Origin: Rhodotorula mucilaginosa
Taxonomy: Eukaryota > Basidiomycota > Microbotryomycetes > Sporidiobolales > Sporidiobolaceae
DNA length: 64,000 bases
Direction of reading: 5' to 3'
Assembly: GCA_034406715.1 (NCBI GenBank)
Contig: CP137872.1
Coordinates: 62,001 to 126,000, forward strand
The notes under the pieces were generated by a model. That model saw only the letters and a program-made list of their open reading frames with translations, was not told the origin of the DNA and made no database searches. The translations under genes were made by a program, and so were the position numbers. Below, one piece after another: positions 48,393 to 61,400 of this stretch. Position 1 is the stretch's first letter; the number at the start of each line of letters is the position of its first letter.

Positions 48393-49240
48393 TTACTCTT
48401 CCTCGTCCTCGTCTTCACCTCCTCCGATGTCGAGATCCGGATTGTCAAGGACGAGGTCGCCATCGCCGGCGTCGACCTCGGCATCTTCATCGGCGGCAGC
48501 AGCAGCAGCAGTGGCGCCAGCCGCTCGCTGCTGAGCCTTGGCTGCGGCGGCGCGCTGGCGGGCAGCCCGTCTCTGCGCGTTCTTGCCCGACGCGTGCTGG
48601 TGCTCCTGTGTGCCGGCGAAAGTCCTTCTGTCAGAGTCGCATACTCACCCCGCAGCACTTGAGAGTGGGCACAGGACAGAGGTGGCGGCGGGCGACGAAC
48701 CCTGTATTTGACGAGGTAGACCTTGAGGACCTCGGCGTACATGTCGAATCCGAGCGTCGTCATCGCAAACAGGATATCCTCGCCGTTGATCGTCTTGCGC
48801 TTCTCGACGGCGCACCGCTCGGCAGCCTCGGACGTGATGAACGAGATGAACTCGCTCGTGCACTCTTGAACGCATTCCTTCGCGTCTTTGCTGACCTTGG
48901 TTGTCTCGGGGAGGCACTTTTTCATGATTCGGCCGACATTGGCGATAGGTAGATAGCGCTGTAGGTATTCGGACCCGGGTCAGCCAGGTCGTCGAGGACA
49001 GCGAGACGGCATGTCAAGTTTAGCCACCACGGCCGGTTCAAGAGCAACCGGACACAGACCCACGTCTTGTTCCCTGTACATCTCGACCTCGTGCTCCTCG
49101 ATCTCCCTGGCGGGTTGCAAGCTGGCCTCGACATCATGGTCGTCCTGCGGTGCGCCGCCTGCCTGCGCCAAGACGGCGACCGGTCGTAGAGGCGGCAGCG
49201 ACCCGCCCGCCTGAGGCTGAGCCAGGACGTCGCTGTCCAT
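48393..49240 (-). CDS. HAP3: CCAAT-binding factor subunit HAP3/NF-YB
   Basis: HAP3 pairs with HAP5 through histone folds and with HAP2 binds CCAAT boxes, controlling respiratory and other genes in the nucleus. Exons 49064-49240, 48701-48958, 48393-48605 give 215 residues. The histone fold starts at residue 60 ([18 protein letters not shown]) and runs through [41 protein letters not shown] and [19 protein letters not shown], nearly identical to the family. The N-terminal 59 residues are Pro/Ala/Glu-rich. After the fold an Ala/Gln/Arg-rich helix ([17 protein letters not shown]) leads to a strongly acidic end. The donor after exon 2 is GTTCGT, a less common form that also occurs at several other junctions in this window. 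Confidence 0.95.
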
Positions 49241-50835
49241 TCTCGGATGCTGTACGTCGTCGAGCAGCCTCTCTTCTGCGAGTTTAGTGGCTGGAAGAGG
49301 AGCAGTTGCTGGTTCGGACGGTCGGCTCGCGGCGAATTCTCATCATGCGGAGCGACTTCCCCCTGTTTCTCGTCCAGCTCTTGCTCAAAGTCCTCTCAAC
49401 CTTCTCCAGCGACCATACGCGGCTATTCCTCACGTGTTCGATGCTCGCTCGGCTACAGCGTCACAGTTGTGCTCGGGAGCTGCCGATCACCACCGCGCTC
49501 ACTTTGGCTGTTACTCAGCCCAAATCCGCAGTTCGCCTGGCCGCCAAACCATGCGTCCTTGCTCGGCTGCGCCGTCACGCTTGATGCGTCTGCGCCGCTG
49601 ATGACTGGCGTGAGCTTACATCGCTCACGCTGGCATGAAGTGATCGCCGCTCCGAAGGAGAATTGACTTCGCCCGGCGGGCGCATTCCCGCCATCTTCGG
49701 GCTTCATCGCTGCGGTCTGACTTGCGTTCGGTCTGGCCCGAGTATCAACACGCGAACAAACCTATAATAGATCGGGAGAGCGCTTCGTCGCTTGTCCCTG
49801 TGCAATGGAGGAGGGCAGCAGGACCTCGCATTTCGGCTCGTCGCATTGCTTTTCGCCGATCGCTTCCCCGCCACTCCTTCCGGACGCCCCTCGTGCCCGT
49901 TCAACCGAGCCCGTGCTACTACATGGCTTGAACTGACGGCATCGTCCTCCCCAAAGGGGATCCCCGAAAGGCTCTTCCGGTTCGATAAGCGATTCTCCCC
50001 CTCGGCAGAACGCAATAGCGACGCTTTCATTGTGTCGTTCCAGCTCTTCACACTCGCTTTCTTTTGCTTCAGATTCGTGCTTCATCCTCAACGACGACGT
50101 CTTCGCACCTTCCTCCACCCCTACTTTTCCGGGTGAAGAAGCGCTACTTGTTTACTCGCAACGGCGGGCTCCGCTCGCAGGAGGCTGAAACAACTCTGTG
50201 CTTTCGCAAATTAACTCCAGACTGATCACCCTCTGCCGCCATGAACGAGGACGAGTACGAGCGCCAATCGGGGACCCGCCAGCGAAATTTTCACCACCGC
50301 TACACAAACGCGATGTGTCGACCGGATCAGACAACTTCTTTACTCCGGAGTCAAGCTCCTCTGCATCACACCGGACGATGATGACGACGTATGCCTCGAG
50401 CTTGAACTCGCCCTAGACGGGAACGCCGCCGCAAATTCGGTCCATCTCAGACCTCAGCCGCCACCCAAGGCGGGAGCATCGGTCGTTCGGAACTAACTTC
50501 TCCTGCCGCTCGCTTGGCAAGGACGATTTCCACGGTTGGTGCATCGAAGTGGAAGTAGGCGGGACCTCTTTTGTTCGCCTCCGGCGTATTTGTATGCACA
50601 TGCGAGCGAGAGCTGCGGGTGCGCTGTTGAAGCAGAAAAATGCTTTGCATGACAAGTATATCGAGGATTCCCCGATACCTTTTCTTCCAAACACATGATA
50701 CACTAGGAGAAGGCATACTGTAGAGATAAGCACCTCTGGGACGCGCTTGTATTTTCCCCCCTCCCCGAGTTCATCGCCTGCAGGGTTTGTGCCGCCAACG
50801 TGACCTCATCTTCAGCTGTCTACCACCCGCACAGC
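49241..50835. other. Divergent intergenic region of HAP3 and OST3
   Basis: 1.6 kb between divergent starts. No coding frame with family similarity, no tRNA boxes and no long repeats. Long 5' leaders are possible. Confidence 0.5.
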
Positions 50836-52287
50836 ATGCTCATCTCTGCCTGGCTGCTGAGCGCATTACCGACGCTGGCACTAGCCGCCTCGGCCAAGTA
50901 TGACAAGTACCGCTCGATCGCGCAGCGGAATGGAGGACTCGTGTCACTCGACGCAGCCAGCTACGACGAGTTGACCGCCGCGCCGCGCGAGTACTCGGTT
51001 TCGGTTGTGTTGACGGCGTTGGGCGACGCAGTCAAATGCGGGCCTTGCAAGTGCGTACCTCAGCTCCCTCTGCTTCTCCTCCTCGCCGAAGAGAGTGAGG
51101 CCAACTCCCGAACTGTGCCCTGCAGGATCCTGCAACCCGAATACGCCCAGATCGCCAAGCAGTGGAGTTCGACCAAGAAGGATGACGACGAGGAGCACAT
51201 CTTTGCGTACCTCGACTTTGAAAAGGGGCCAGAGATTTTCCAGCGGGTAGGTCGAGATACCCCCACACACGCTCTTATGCGGTCGCCGTGTACCGACGAA
51301 CACTGACTGCTAGAGGGCACGGTGAATCTCGACGCTACAGCTGGGACTGCAGACGGCGCCGACGTTCCAGCTCTTCATGCCGACGGAGGGTCCGCGAGCG
51401 ACTCCGAAACTAGGAGCAGAGACGATCGACTTTGGACGCATGTAAGCCAGCGACTCCACCTCTCCTCGAGCAGCTAGCGAAGAGGCCGAAAGAGCTGCTT
51501 TTTGAGATGGCTGCTAAAATCTCGTGGTCGACGGCCTACAGGGGCTTCCAAGCCGACGCGATCGCGAATCACCTCCGCGGCCACGCCAAGTTGCCCTCGT
51601 TGAAGTACTCGCGCCCGGTCGACAAGGCGCAGGCCGCCAAGAATGTCTTCAGTACCGCTGTGGGAGCCTTGACCATTTGGCGACTGTTCCCGTACATCAA
51701 GGTCGCTCTCGTTCAGCGCTACATCTGGGCGTTCCTCGCTATCGTGGGTTGCCTCTCCCTCCCACAGACGCCGTCGCTCACGCTCCATGAACTGACTAAC
51801 TACTCGCTTGTTCTCACAGTCGACCATTCTTCTCATGAACTCGGGTTACATGTGGTGCCAGATCCGCAAGCCGCAGTATGCCCAAGTTGGCCACGGTGGC
51901 GCAGTCAGCTACATCGCCGGCGGCTACCAGAACCAGCTCGGCGCCGAAGTGTACATCGTCTCGGCCATCTGTGAGTGACTTTTCCTGAAGCTCCAGACTC
52001 GCGGTTTGTGGCACGGCTGACCCGAATTTTTCGTCCTTGAAAGACGGCATCCTCGGGTTCTCGGTCTATACGCTCGCCTACACGGTCCCGAAGTTGCGGG
52101 ATCCGGTCCGCCAGCGTCTCGCGATCTACGTCTGGACCGGCGTGCTCCTGGCGATGGCGAGTGTCCTGTTCCGAGTCTTCCACACGAAGCAGCCTGGCTG
52201 TGCGTTTGTCCGGTTCGCTTCCTTCGCTGTCAGGTCATCTTGCTCAACACTTTCTCTACGCACGCAGATCCGTTCCGTATCTTCTAG
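50836..52287 (+). CDS. Oligosaccharyltransferase subunit Ost3/Ost6
   Basis: Ost3/Ost6 (TUSC3/MAGT1) are thioredoxin-fold subunits of the ER oligosaccharyltransferase that hold substrate cysteines and help N-glycosylation. Exons 50836-51050, 51126-51246, 51341-51441, 51542-51743, 51820-51970, 52044-52199, 52268-52287 give 321 residues. Visible: signal peptide (LISAWLLSALPTLALAASA), luminal thioredoxin domain with CGPC redox motif at residues 68-71, APTFQLFMPTEGP (cis-Pro strand), then helices such as YIWAFLAIVSTILLMNSGYMW, YNQL-type loop GGYQNQLGAEVYIVSAIYG, and the last helix IYVWTGVLLAMASVLFRVF. The last exon codes for only six residues (YPFRIF). The choice between OST3 and OST6 is not decidable here. 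Confidence 0.92.
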
Positions 52288-53108
52288 ACGTCCTTTCGTT
52301 GGCATGCAAAAACAAACAGGGTGTGATTCCTCGAGACGGGCAAGAGTTCGGAGGGAACACTAGGTTGCGGACTGAACATACTGGCTCGCTGATTGCGCCG
52401 ATTCTCCGCGCCATGCTTGCGGAATAGAGAGTTAGTCCGCTCATATTATCTGGGCTCAGGTCTGGACATATGCTATGGAAGAAAATCTTGCATGAATCTC
52501 TCCGCCTTCTGCGTCCGGACTTGCTTTTTCCATCGTCACGCCGCATCAGCTGCAAGAGAGCCCGGCTATTCCAAGCTAGACAAGGCTGAGCGCCTCTGCG
52601 AGGTCTACAACTCGGCTCGAGGCTACCTACGCGCCTCCCCGGCGGTCCCGGGCTTCTTCACACGGTCCCTCGAGACGACTCCGCTAGATCGGGACCTCTC
52701 GACCGCCGCATCTAGAGACTCGAGCGACTGCACAAGCATCGCAGATACGAACAAGAAGAGTCTGGGAGGTCGATCGCAGGCGTACAGATTGGTCACGTTC
52801 GCTGTAGCGGACGCAACGGTCGCGAGTGGGGCGCAGGAGAGGCACCGCGAGGTGTGGTTTAGCGGGACTAGGACGTTGAGAGGGATCAGGTCAGTCTTGC
52901 ATACTCTTTCGCAGTGCTGTCGGTGAATCTGTCCATCCGCTTCTGGGCGGATCGCGACGGGAAAACTCGACGGCGGGACGAGTGACGAGCGAGCGTGTTC
53001 AGCTGCGTCGCTAGCTAGACGCACAAGCTCAAAGGTTGAATTAGCAGCTGATGAAGCTTGCTCGCACTCCCCTAGGCTGAGCCGATATCCCCGCCTGCGG
53101 CTGGCGCG
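52288..53108. other. Intergenic region without recognisable gene
   Basis: 821 bp between two plus-strand genes. A 177-codon plus-strand open frame (52393-52926) has no family motif, no good start context and no splice support. Nothing else seen. Confidence 0.5.
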
Positions 53109-56100
53109 ATGGCCTACAACTCTCCGGAATCGCCTCGACTGCAAAACATCCCCCTCCGCCCTCCTTTCCGCTCCGATTCCTCGCAGGCGAGCCCGTCCGT
53201 CTCTCCGACCAACACGACTGCGTCCCGCTTTCATGCCGCGCTCGAGTCGATGCCGTCCCGGCATGCCTACCACCATTCGATCTCGTCCGAAACGTCAGAC
53301 GACGGACCCGGAACCCATCTCGATGCAGCGCGGGACTCTTACCTCCCGAACGGGAACCGCATGTTCGATGCGCTTCAGCGAGAACTCAGCCTCAAGGAGG
53401 GCCTCGCGGCGCTGGCATCCCCCAATGTGAGCCAGGACTTTGACATGAGGCCGCTCGTTACGCCTACCACCGCCACAACCAATGAAGGCGGGGATCAGCT
53501 CGGCACGTTGCGAGGGCTGCCGCGGAGTCGACGAGAGTACCTGAACGGCTCGCGCATGCTCCGCGGCTCGAGCCAGGACAACCTGGTCAATCTCGGGGAA
53601 CCTGGCGCCGGTTCTCGCTCCTCCGAGGGCGCAGATTCGGGAGGATCGGCGATACCGCTCGTCCCCTCCGGAGACAGCTTGAACGAGCTATCGTCGTCGA
53701 CCGACGGAGTGCGTTCACGGGACCGAAGAGCCGGAGAGCGCGTCTTTCCCGCGCCGTTACTGTTGCGCAGCGACCGAAGCTATTCACCGAGCAATAGCAG
53801 CGGCGGCGGCGCGCCGGCACCGACAAGCGCGACTGCTTACTTACCAACAGCTCCGTTGTCGTTCCAGCGACGACCCTCCGGCTCGAATGTCGGCGGTGAC
53901 GCTGCCGCCCAGACGCGCGATTGGACTCGAAGAGACGCCTCAAACGGCGGCACCGGCCTCTCCATCTCGACTCGATCAGCGTTGCCGTACCAGAATCACC
54001 GGCAACAGCAGTCATCGACGTCGTCCGTCTCGTATGGGTCATCCTTGCCGTACAGCACCTCACCGTCGTACGAATCGCGCATTCAGTCGTCCGCCGTCGG
54101 TCTCAACATCAGCACGTCTCCCACCTCGTACACCCGCAACACCTTCACCTCCATCACCCCTCCCACCTCAACACTGCCGACGCCTTCCACGACCTCGAGT
54201 GCGCTTCCACCCTTGGGGCCAGCCGCCTTGCCACCATCGTCTGCTTCAACCCCGGAAGGTTCCATCTCAGCCCAGGCGCTCCTGCTCCACATCCACTCTT
54301 TGCGTTCGGCGTCATCCCCGATGACGCTGACGCGATCACTCGGGCCTCCTCCGCCGCCGAGAGCGAACGGGACGCACACCGTGGATCCCGCCAACCACCA
54401 GCGAGGCCGTTCCTCCGAAGCCGGTTCTTCCACAGCAGATACAGACGCGCTGTCTGCCTCCGTATCGGCGGCCGGGCCGCCGCCGCACGACCGTACACTT
54501 TCTCCCTCCTCGAGCTCGCACGCCCTCGCCAAGCTGGACACGGTCGACTTGAGCCACAAGCGGATAGCAGAGGTTCCAGTCGAGGTCGTCGATGAGCTCA
54601 AGAACGAAGTTGAGAAACTCGCCCTCGGCTACAACCTCTTGCGAGACCTTCCGCCCCATTTTGCTGGCCTCGGAAACCGCCTCAAGTACCTGAATATCCG
54701 CGTCAACTTGTTGACGACTTTTCCGGCGGTCGTGCGTTGTTTCTGGAGCTCCCGTCTCCCCATGTGCTCAAGTTGCTGACCAACTCTTTTTCCGGCGCAG
54801 CTCTGCGAGATGCCTTCGCTCGAGATTCTCGACATCAGTCGGAACAAGATCCGCAAGTTGCCGCCGACGCCGGGAACACTGGTCCGCCTCAAGGTCTTCT
54901 CCATCGCGAAGAATCGCGTCAAGCGCCTGCCGGTCTGGCTCACAGCGATGACGCAGCTCAAAGTGCTCAAGCTCGACCACAACCCGCTCGACTGGCCGCC
55001 TCGAGACATTTCGACGTTCCCCGGCACCGCCGACGGACAGACGCTGTCGAAGCAGGAGGAGGCGGAAGAGATGCAAAGGTGGTTGCCCATGCTCATGCGC
55101 TGGATGCGGGAGAACCGCGAGCGGGAGTTGGAGCGCGAGCGGGATCGCGACAACGACCGGAGACGAGTCGCTCACGAGTGCGTTCGGCTCCACTTTGTGC
55201 TCCCGGGTACGCGGGCTGACCATATTTGTACAGCTCTCGGAACGGCCTCTCGATCGATCTCCAGCCATCAGCACCGCCGGAACGGTCAAGTCAAAGCCAA
55301 GATCCGCCCGTCCCGTACCAAAGCCAAGATCCGCCCGTCCCGTACCAGAGTCGGTCAACAGGTCTCTCTTCGAATGGCCTCGAGCCCGTTCTCGCCATCG
55401 ACGCGGACGCTTCCGCTCGGCACAGTCGCGGCAGCTCCCTTTCGACGGCCGAACAGTCCCTTTCGGCGACGCGGCCAGGTCTGCGAGCGAAAAAGTCGTT
55501 GCCGGACCTGCGGCAGAGTCATGCCACGATCTTGGCGGAGCGGAGAACCGGAACCTCGCTCGAGGATCAACCGCCGCAGCCCGACCTTCCAGCAAGGTAC
55601 CAGCCACTGCGGTCGCTAGCCGAAGAGACTCTTGCCGAGAGCTCAACTGCCTCGCCGGAACCGCCAACGCCGATCAACGAAACGGTCGCTGCACGCCCGA
55701 GTCCGATGCATGGACTGGTCCGATCTTTCAGCGAGCAACCTGCGGTGCGAACGGATCTGGCCGACTCTGTCCTCCCTTCGCCGATCGCGCGCAAGGGCAC
55801 TGCCCCTCCCGAACTCGCCGATCCTCGAGAAGCGGCCCACTCGAATGCACACAATGCCCTGGACGCGGTCGCCAATTCGGAGAACGATCGCAACAGCGGC
55901 GCGTACTTTCGCCGACAATCGATGCTGCCCGTCTCGACCATCGCAAAGACGGTACCGCCGGCCCTTCTCGGCTGGATCGAGGCGGTCCGCGGTATCCTCT
56001 TCTCGATCTCGCAAGTTCACGCTGCCCTCCGACAGTTCGTCGTGTATGCCGCGCAGGAGCGCTTGGCCGGGCCAGTCTCGCGCCTGATGAGTACTTCTGA

Positions 56101-57568
56101 CGCTTCGACGACGGCCTTGATCGACTCCCTGGACCGCTTCGATTCGCTCTCGCATCGCGGCACGCCCGCGCCCCATATCATTCGTGACGTCTTTACGTCC
56201 TGTCAGCAGTCGGTAGACCTCTTGCGCTCGTTGATCGATGCGCTGCAGGCTCCCCTGCGCGGCCTCACCAGTACGGCGGATCTCCGGTACACCCGAACTC
56301 TGCTCCTCATGCTGTTCGGCTCGATCGGCGAGATTGCGCAAGCATGGGCGACCATCGCGCCGTCGTTCGGTGATCCGCTCGTTTCGAGCGGGACGGCTCT
56401 GGTCCTGCAGCCGCCGACGCCCTCAGCCGACGGCGAACAGCCGACTCGCTTCCCGGAATCCGGCGTCCGCCTGACTCGGCAACGTTCCGTCACGCGACGA
56501 CACGCCGGCTCGTTCAGTGTCGAGGACGTCGAGATGGGCGCCAACTTGCCGCCGGCGGTCACTCCGCCCTTACCGCCGATGCCTGGCGGCCCGCTCATGC
56601 TCGACGAGCAGGCCGCCGCTCGAGAAGCCAACCTCGGCAGTCACACTGTCCGAGCTCGTCCGACCATGACGACCCGAAGGCCGTCTGCTACGATGACTCC
56701 GCCTTCGTCGATTACGGTCCCGCCGCCCCTCGCGTACGAAGCCATGGTTCAAAAGGCGTTCGAGCAGCCCATGACTCCGGGCGGCATTGGCTTGTTTGAG
56801 CGCTCCGGGTCGTCGCGACAAGAGTCGTATTCTGGCCATGACGTTCCGCCTGTCCCGGCGATACCCTCGACGGCGATGGCCTCGCTCGCCGCCCCCGGCC
56901 CATCGTCGAGCATGCCGGCAGCGTTCAATCCGCATCGAATGTCGCGGCCCGTTTCGACTCTGAACGCCGACGAGACCTTCATAGACCAGGCCGACTCGAC
57001 CATCTCGATCGCGTCGGACGTGTACGGCATGCTGCTCGACTCGTTCGAGGATCCGGCCATCTCTTCGCAGTTCGCCGAGATCGGCGGGCGACGCTTGCGG
57101 GAGCTCATCGACCTGTGCAAAGCGGGCAACGAGACCACGCTCCGCCTCGAAAAGGCAGTCGAGCGGGTGAGGGGCGACGACGGGCGCGGGCGGCTCAAGT
57201 TTACGCTGGCGGATGCCCGGAAGCTCGGCGATGCGTCGTTCGACTTTGTCCAGGTGCGTTTCGCCGGCGTCTCTAGAGTTGTCCCCCTAGGAGTATTGCT
57301 GAACCCTTCTCCAACCTTGCAGAACGTGATCCGCTCAGCCAAGCTCATCAAAACGATCAGCCAGGACTTTGCGTTCCCTCTGCAGATGCGCGAGGCGGTC
57401 GGACAGTTGACGCTCGGCACGCGCGAGTTTGCGCGCCTCTTGTCGCACGCGCAAACGTCCTTCCGCCCGACACAGGTGGTCGAGCGAGGGGGATCTGGCA
57501 GCGGCGCACCGCGCGAGCGTCTGCAGGAGAGCCACTCGTTCTCTGCACGAGAAGGTCAACAAACTTGA
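53109..57568 (+). CDS. SOG2: RAM signalling network leucine-rich repeat protein Sog2
   Basis: Sog2 binds the Kic1 kinase in the RAM network (Cbk1, Mob2, Hym1, Tao3), which controls cell separation and polarity. Exons 53109-54731, 54801-55177, 55234-57253, 57323-57568 give 1421 residues. After about 470 disordered Ser/Pro-rich residues come leucine-rich repeats (VDLSHKRIAEVPVEVV, LALGYNLLRDLPPHF, LKYLNIRVNLLTTFP, LEILDISRNKIRKLPP, LKVFSIAKNRVKRLP, LKVLKLDHNPLDWPP), then a charged helix (RWMRENRERELERERDRD). The C-terminal SOG2 domain contains AVRGILFSISQVHAALRQF, RYTRTLLLMLFGSIGEIAQ and NVIRSAKLIKTISQDFAFP. A 27-bp unit is exactly duplicated at 55293-55346, repeating QSQDPPVPY. Length and layout match fungal Sog2 proteins. 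Confidence 0.9.
55293..55346 (+). repeat. Two perfect 27-bp tandem units in SOG2
   Basis: The unit starting AAAGCCAAGATCCGCCCGTC occurs twice without a mismatch and adds nine residues (QSQDPPVPY twice). Perfect identity suggests a recent duplication. Confidence 0.9.
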
Positions 57569-58412
57569 CGAGACGACCCGCCCTCGGCTCCTCACTTTAT
57601 CTGCGTTCGGTCCCCGTAGATCGCCTTGATGGCTTCGGGCTGAATGCAACGAGGTCAAGGCGCCTTGATGAATGACTCGGATCGGATCTGGATGAGAGCA
57701 CGTACCGCTTGACGGGCGATCTTTGCCTTTCTCTCCGCTGCTTACCCTATCGCGGGCGCCTGGGGCTCTCACAGGCTTGCAAGAAGGTTGCGTATCGACC
57801 AGCACAAGCTCCCTCGACTGCTTGCCGAGCTCGCTACGGCGACCCGGACGACTTTCACCGCCCCACAACACCTCTGGAGGCCTTGACCGTCGCGTCAAAG
57901 GCGACTCGCCGGCCAGCGCAGCACCCAGGAGGCCCCTCTACAAAGCGAGAGTCTGGACCGACGATCTCTGAAGCTTGCCCTGCGCTTGCACGCGGCGTGA
58001 CAGGTGCGCTCAGGAATTCATTGTTCTCTCGTCGGCGCGGCCAAGCGAAGCGAGCGAGCCTTGCCTTGCTCAAGTGGGAGGAGGTCCGGACGCTTATAAA
58101 GTCCAAAAACGGATGTACGCCTCGCGAGGTTGTCAGGCGTCGTGCTCCAATGTGCTCGGCCGTTCCTACCGCCACCTCGACTCCCTGGCCGCAAGTCGGA
58201 ATTGCCAGCAGAGATGCGAGTCTGCAGCCAGGACTATCAGCACGGCCAGCTGACTCTGCTCTGGTTCCTGGTAGTCACACACAGTTCGCAGCTGTAACCT
58301 TTGCGCTACACGGATCGACTCTTTTCGGCGTGATTCCTATCGGTCCCTCTCGTCGCCGGTGGCGCCAGCCTTCCCGCGCATTCTCTCTACTCGAATCAAT
58401 CCGCGGAAACGC
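57569..58412. other. Intergenic region without recognisable gene
   Basis: 844 bp between SOG2 and the RasGEF gene, both plus strand. A 272-codon plus-strand frame crosses into the RasGEF start and looks like chance in GC-rich DNA. Nothing else seen. Confidence 0.5.
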
Positions 58413-61400
58413 ATGGCCCAGTCTCAACAAGACGGAGCGGCGACGGCATCTCCGGTCTTTGTTCGCGCTTTGTACGGCTACAACGGCTCCGACAGCGCTT
58501 CCCTCTCGTTCCGCCAAGGCGACGTGATCGAGGTCCTGTCGACTGCGGAGAGCGGTTGGTGGGATGGCATCGTCCTACGGTCCAACACGCGCGGATGGTT
58601 TCCGTCCAACTATGTCGAACCGATCAGCGAGGTCGAAGCGATGTGGACGGTGCGGCTCGCAGACTCGCGCCTGGACCGCCGGGCGAGCCAATCGTCTCAA
58701 CTCTCCGGTCTGGACGTCGACGACTACTCCACTGCTCTCGGCGAGCTCATCTTGGCAGGCGAGGTAGACGAGGGTGATCCTCTGCCAGACTTCATGGTCG
58801 AGCGAGACGTCGAGCTGTCGTCGTTCTCGACGGGCGGGGACATCTTCACCGAAATCGCCGTGGCTGCTCAAGCCGACTATGCTGCAGATCCGCCTCCACA
58901 GTCAGCACCCACGGAACTGCCGGAGCCGGCCGGCCAGGAGCATCTCTGGAAATCGCCCTCTCCGCCGTCCGAGAACGACAACTTCCTCGATACGAATCCG
59001 GGCGACGGATCGCGGTCTCGTTCGCCCGCTGTCATGCGCGAAGAGTCCCAGGGGTCTTCGGCGGCCGCAACGGGCTCAAGCCCGAGGGCAATGCATGGGA
59101 CGGCGTCGAAGGATCCTGCTGTCCGGCGAGCCCAAACACCTCACAGCGAAGACTCGGACGACTCGGAACTTGATGCCGCGTTCCCCGCTTCGACGCGCCG
59201 CTTGCGACAAACCAGCGGGACGTCCGTGACGCAGGACTTTGCTAGGAGACTCGACGTACCGACAAGCTCGGAAGCGCCCCCGCCGAGCCCGCATTCTCGG
59301 ACACCGTCAGCGCCGATTGCAGAGCCAAAGCTGCCGCAGGACCTCGAAACCTCGGTGCGATCCGCGATGCAGCAGCTCTCCGAGGCGGCTGACCGCAGCA
59401 GCCATGATCCGGCGGCTCGGGAGGAGCTTTTCCGGCGAGGTCAAGCCGCAATCTTGGCGGTCCGAACGGCCTTGCAGGCAGCTTCAGAGCTCAGCAGCGG
59501 ACCCATCGACTCCCCTACCGAACGATCTCTCTCGCCCGTCCCGGGGGCTACGTCTCCGAGAAGCCTGGCCGAACTTCGACCTGTCGTTCGAAGGCTCATC
59601 TCTGCCGTCTCGCAACTCGAATACTCGCTGCAGGCTCTCTCGAACTTACTCGACCCAGGCGCCCGAGATGCCGCAGCGTCTGATGACACCGAGGACCAAC
59701 AGCGGGCGCACGCGATGCGCTCGGCTCGCGCTCGACTTGAGCGTCACCTGACTGAGGATGTGGTGCACGACGTCCGGTCAATCGACTCTCAACTCGCGAT
59801 CTTTTTCCAGCATCTCGGTGGCGCCACCATCTCCGAGCGGGAATTGAAGGGTCTACCGGCCGTTCCCCGTGATGCCTTCCCTATGCCTCGCGACGCGACG
59901 CCGACTATTCATTCCTCGCCTGCCACTTCAGATCCGCTCGTCGCCGCTTTGAGCGGGAATGGATTCGGTCCGACCACCAGAGGAGCGTCTCTCGTGGCTG
60001 GCGAAGGGCACGGTCTCCCCTCGGCATCAATAACGCTCGCGTCGACCGCTCGGAACGGACCTGGCGCGCAAATGGCGCCGCCGATGGTCAAATCGGCCAG
60101 CTCCCTCACCTCAAGCGACGGTCTCGCAGACACAAGCCGCAGTCACGACGGGACCTCGTTGGCTCGCACGAGCGCAACCTCCTCAAGAGGCAGTGTCGAC
60201 AGCGACTTTTTCTTTTCGGGGGTTACGATGGGGGACCTGCGACAACCTCGTCCGTCGAGCTCGCGGTCTTCCCTTGCTGATGCACCCATCTCGGCGGCCA
60301 GCACGGTCCCGTTATCGGCCTTGAGCCATGAATCGTACCTTTCCGGGGTACATTCCTCCTCATCGTCCGGATCCGGCGTCGAGGTGCTCCGAGCGGCTCA
60401 GCCGGTCCCGCACGGATGGGACGATACGCGACGAGGCAGCGCTATGACGTGGTCGACGATCTCGTCCGGCAGCGTGCTGTCCGGTCGGCAAGGCTCGTTC
60501 GCGAGCAATGACCAACTCAGGAACTCGACCCGTTCGAGCTCGAAGAACATTCAGAAACTCCTCGGCGAGGTGCCGCCCGAAGCGGTCATTCGCGAGGAGC
60601 CTCAAAGCGTACCGAGGTTCCTCGAGCGCGATTGGGACGACGAGTGCCTTTCGTTTACGGTCGATCACACGATCCGCGGCGGTACTCTGAAGGGGCTCGT
60701 GATCGCAGCGACGAGTCACGAAGGCAGAGGTAAGCTGTGAATCACCGGGGTCTGGCCTTGCCCGGCCAATACGCTGATCACTTTCAAGGCCTGCAGTTGA
60801 CAGCTCGTACCTCTCTGCGTTCCTCATGACCTATCGGACATTCTGCACGCCGCACCAGTTACTCGACGAACTCATCCACCGCTACAGAGTCATGGAACCT
60901 GCCGGCGTCAGCCCAGACGAGCGAAAAGAATGGGAGGCAAAGAAGCAGCGACCAATCCGCGCGCGGTATGGCGGATTCGCACTCTCTCCGAAACGAAGCA
61001 GCGACTTGCTCACAGTCTTCATCCTCGCAGAGTAACCAACCTCCTGAAGGCGTGGGTTCGAGAATACATGGACCACGAAGATCTGGACCGAGATCTGTTG
61101 AATCGGATTCGGGACTTTGCGTTGTCGAGCATGACGGAGAAGGGACAAGCGCTGCAGATCTGCAAGAGTGTCGACGAGCGGGTGAGTCGCTCTACAGCTC
61201 TTAGCCTTGAAACCACCCTGACGCTATTGTGATCCCAGATGCAAGGTGCCGCTCGCCGCCCCATCGGCAATCTAGCGCCTGGTTCGCTGCCGGCGCCGAT
61301 CGTTCCTCGCAACCTCAAGAAGTTCAAGCTTGTCGACATCAATACGCTAGAGATTGCGCGCCAGCTCACGATTATGGACAGCCGACTCTTCCAGCGGATC

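Noticed and set aside
52393-52926. Plus-strand open frame of 177 codons after OST3
   Set aside because: No family similarity, poor start context, Ser/Arg-biased; probably untranslated sequence.
57709-58527. Plus-strand open frame of 272 codons before the RasGEF gene
   Set aside because: Overlaps the SH3-coding start in another frame, has no motif and no splice context; judged chance.
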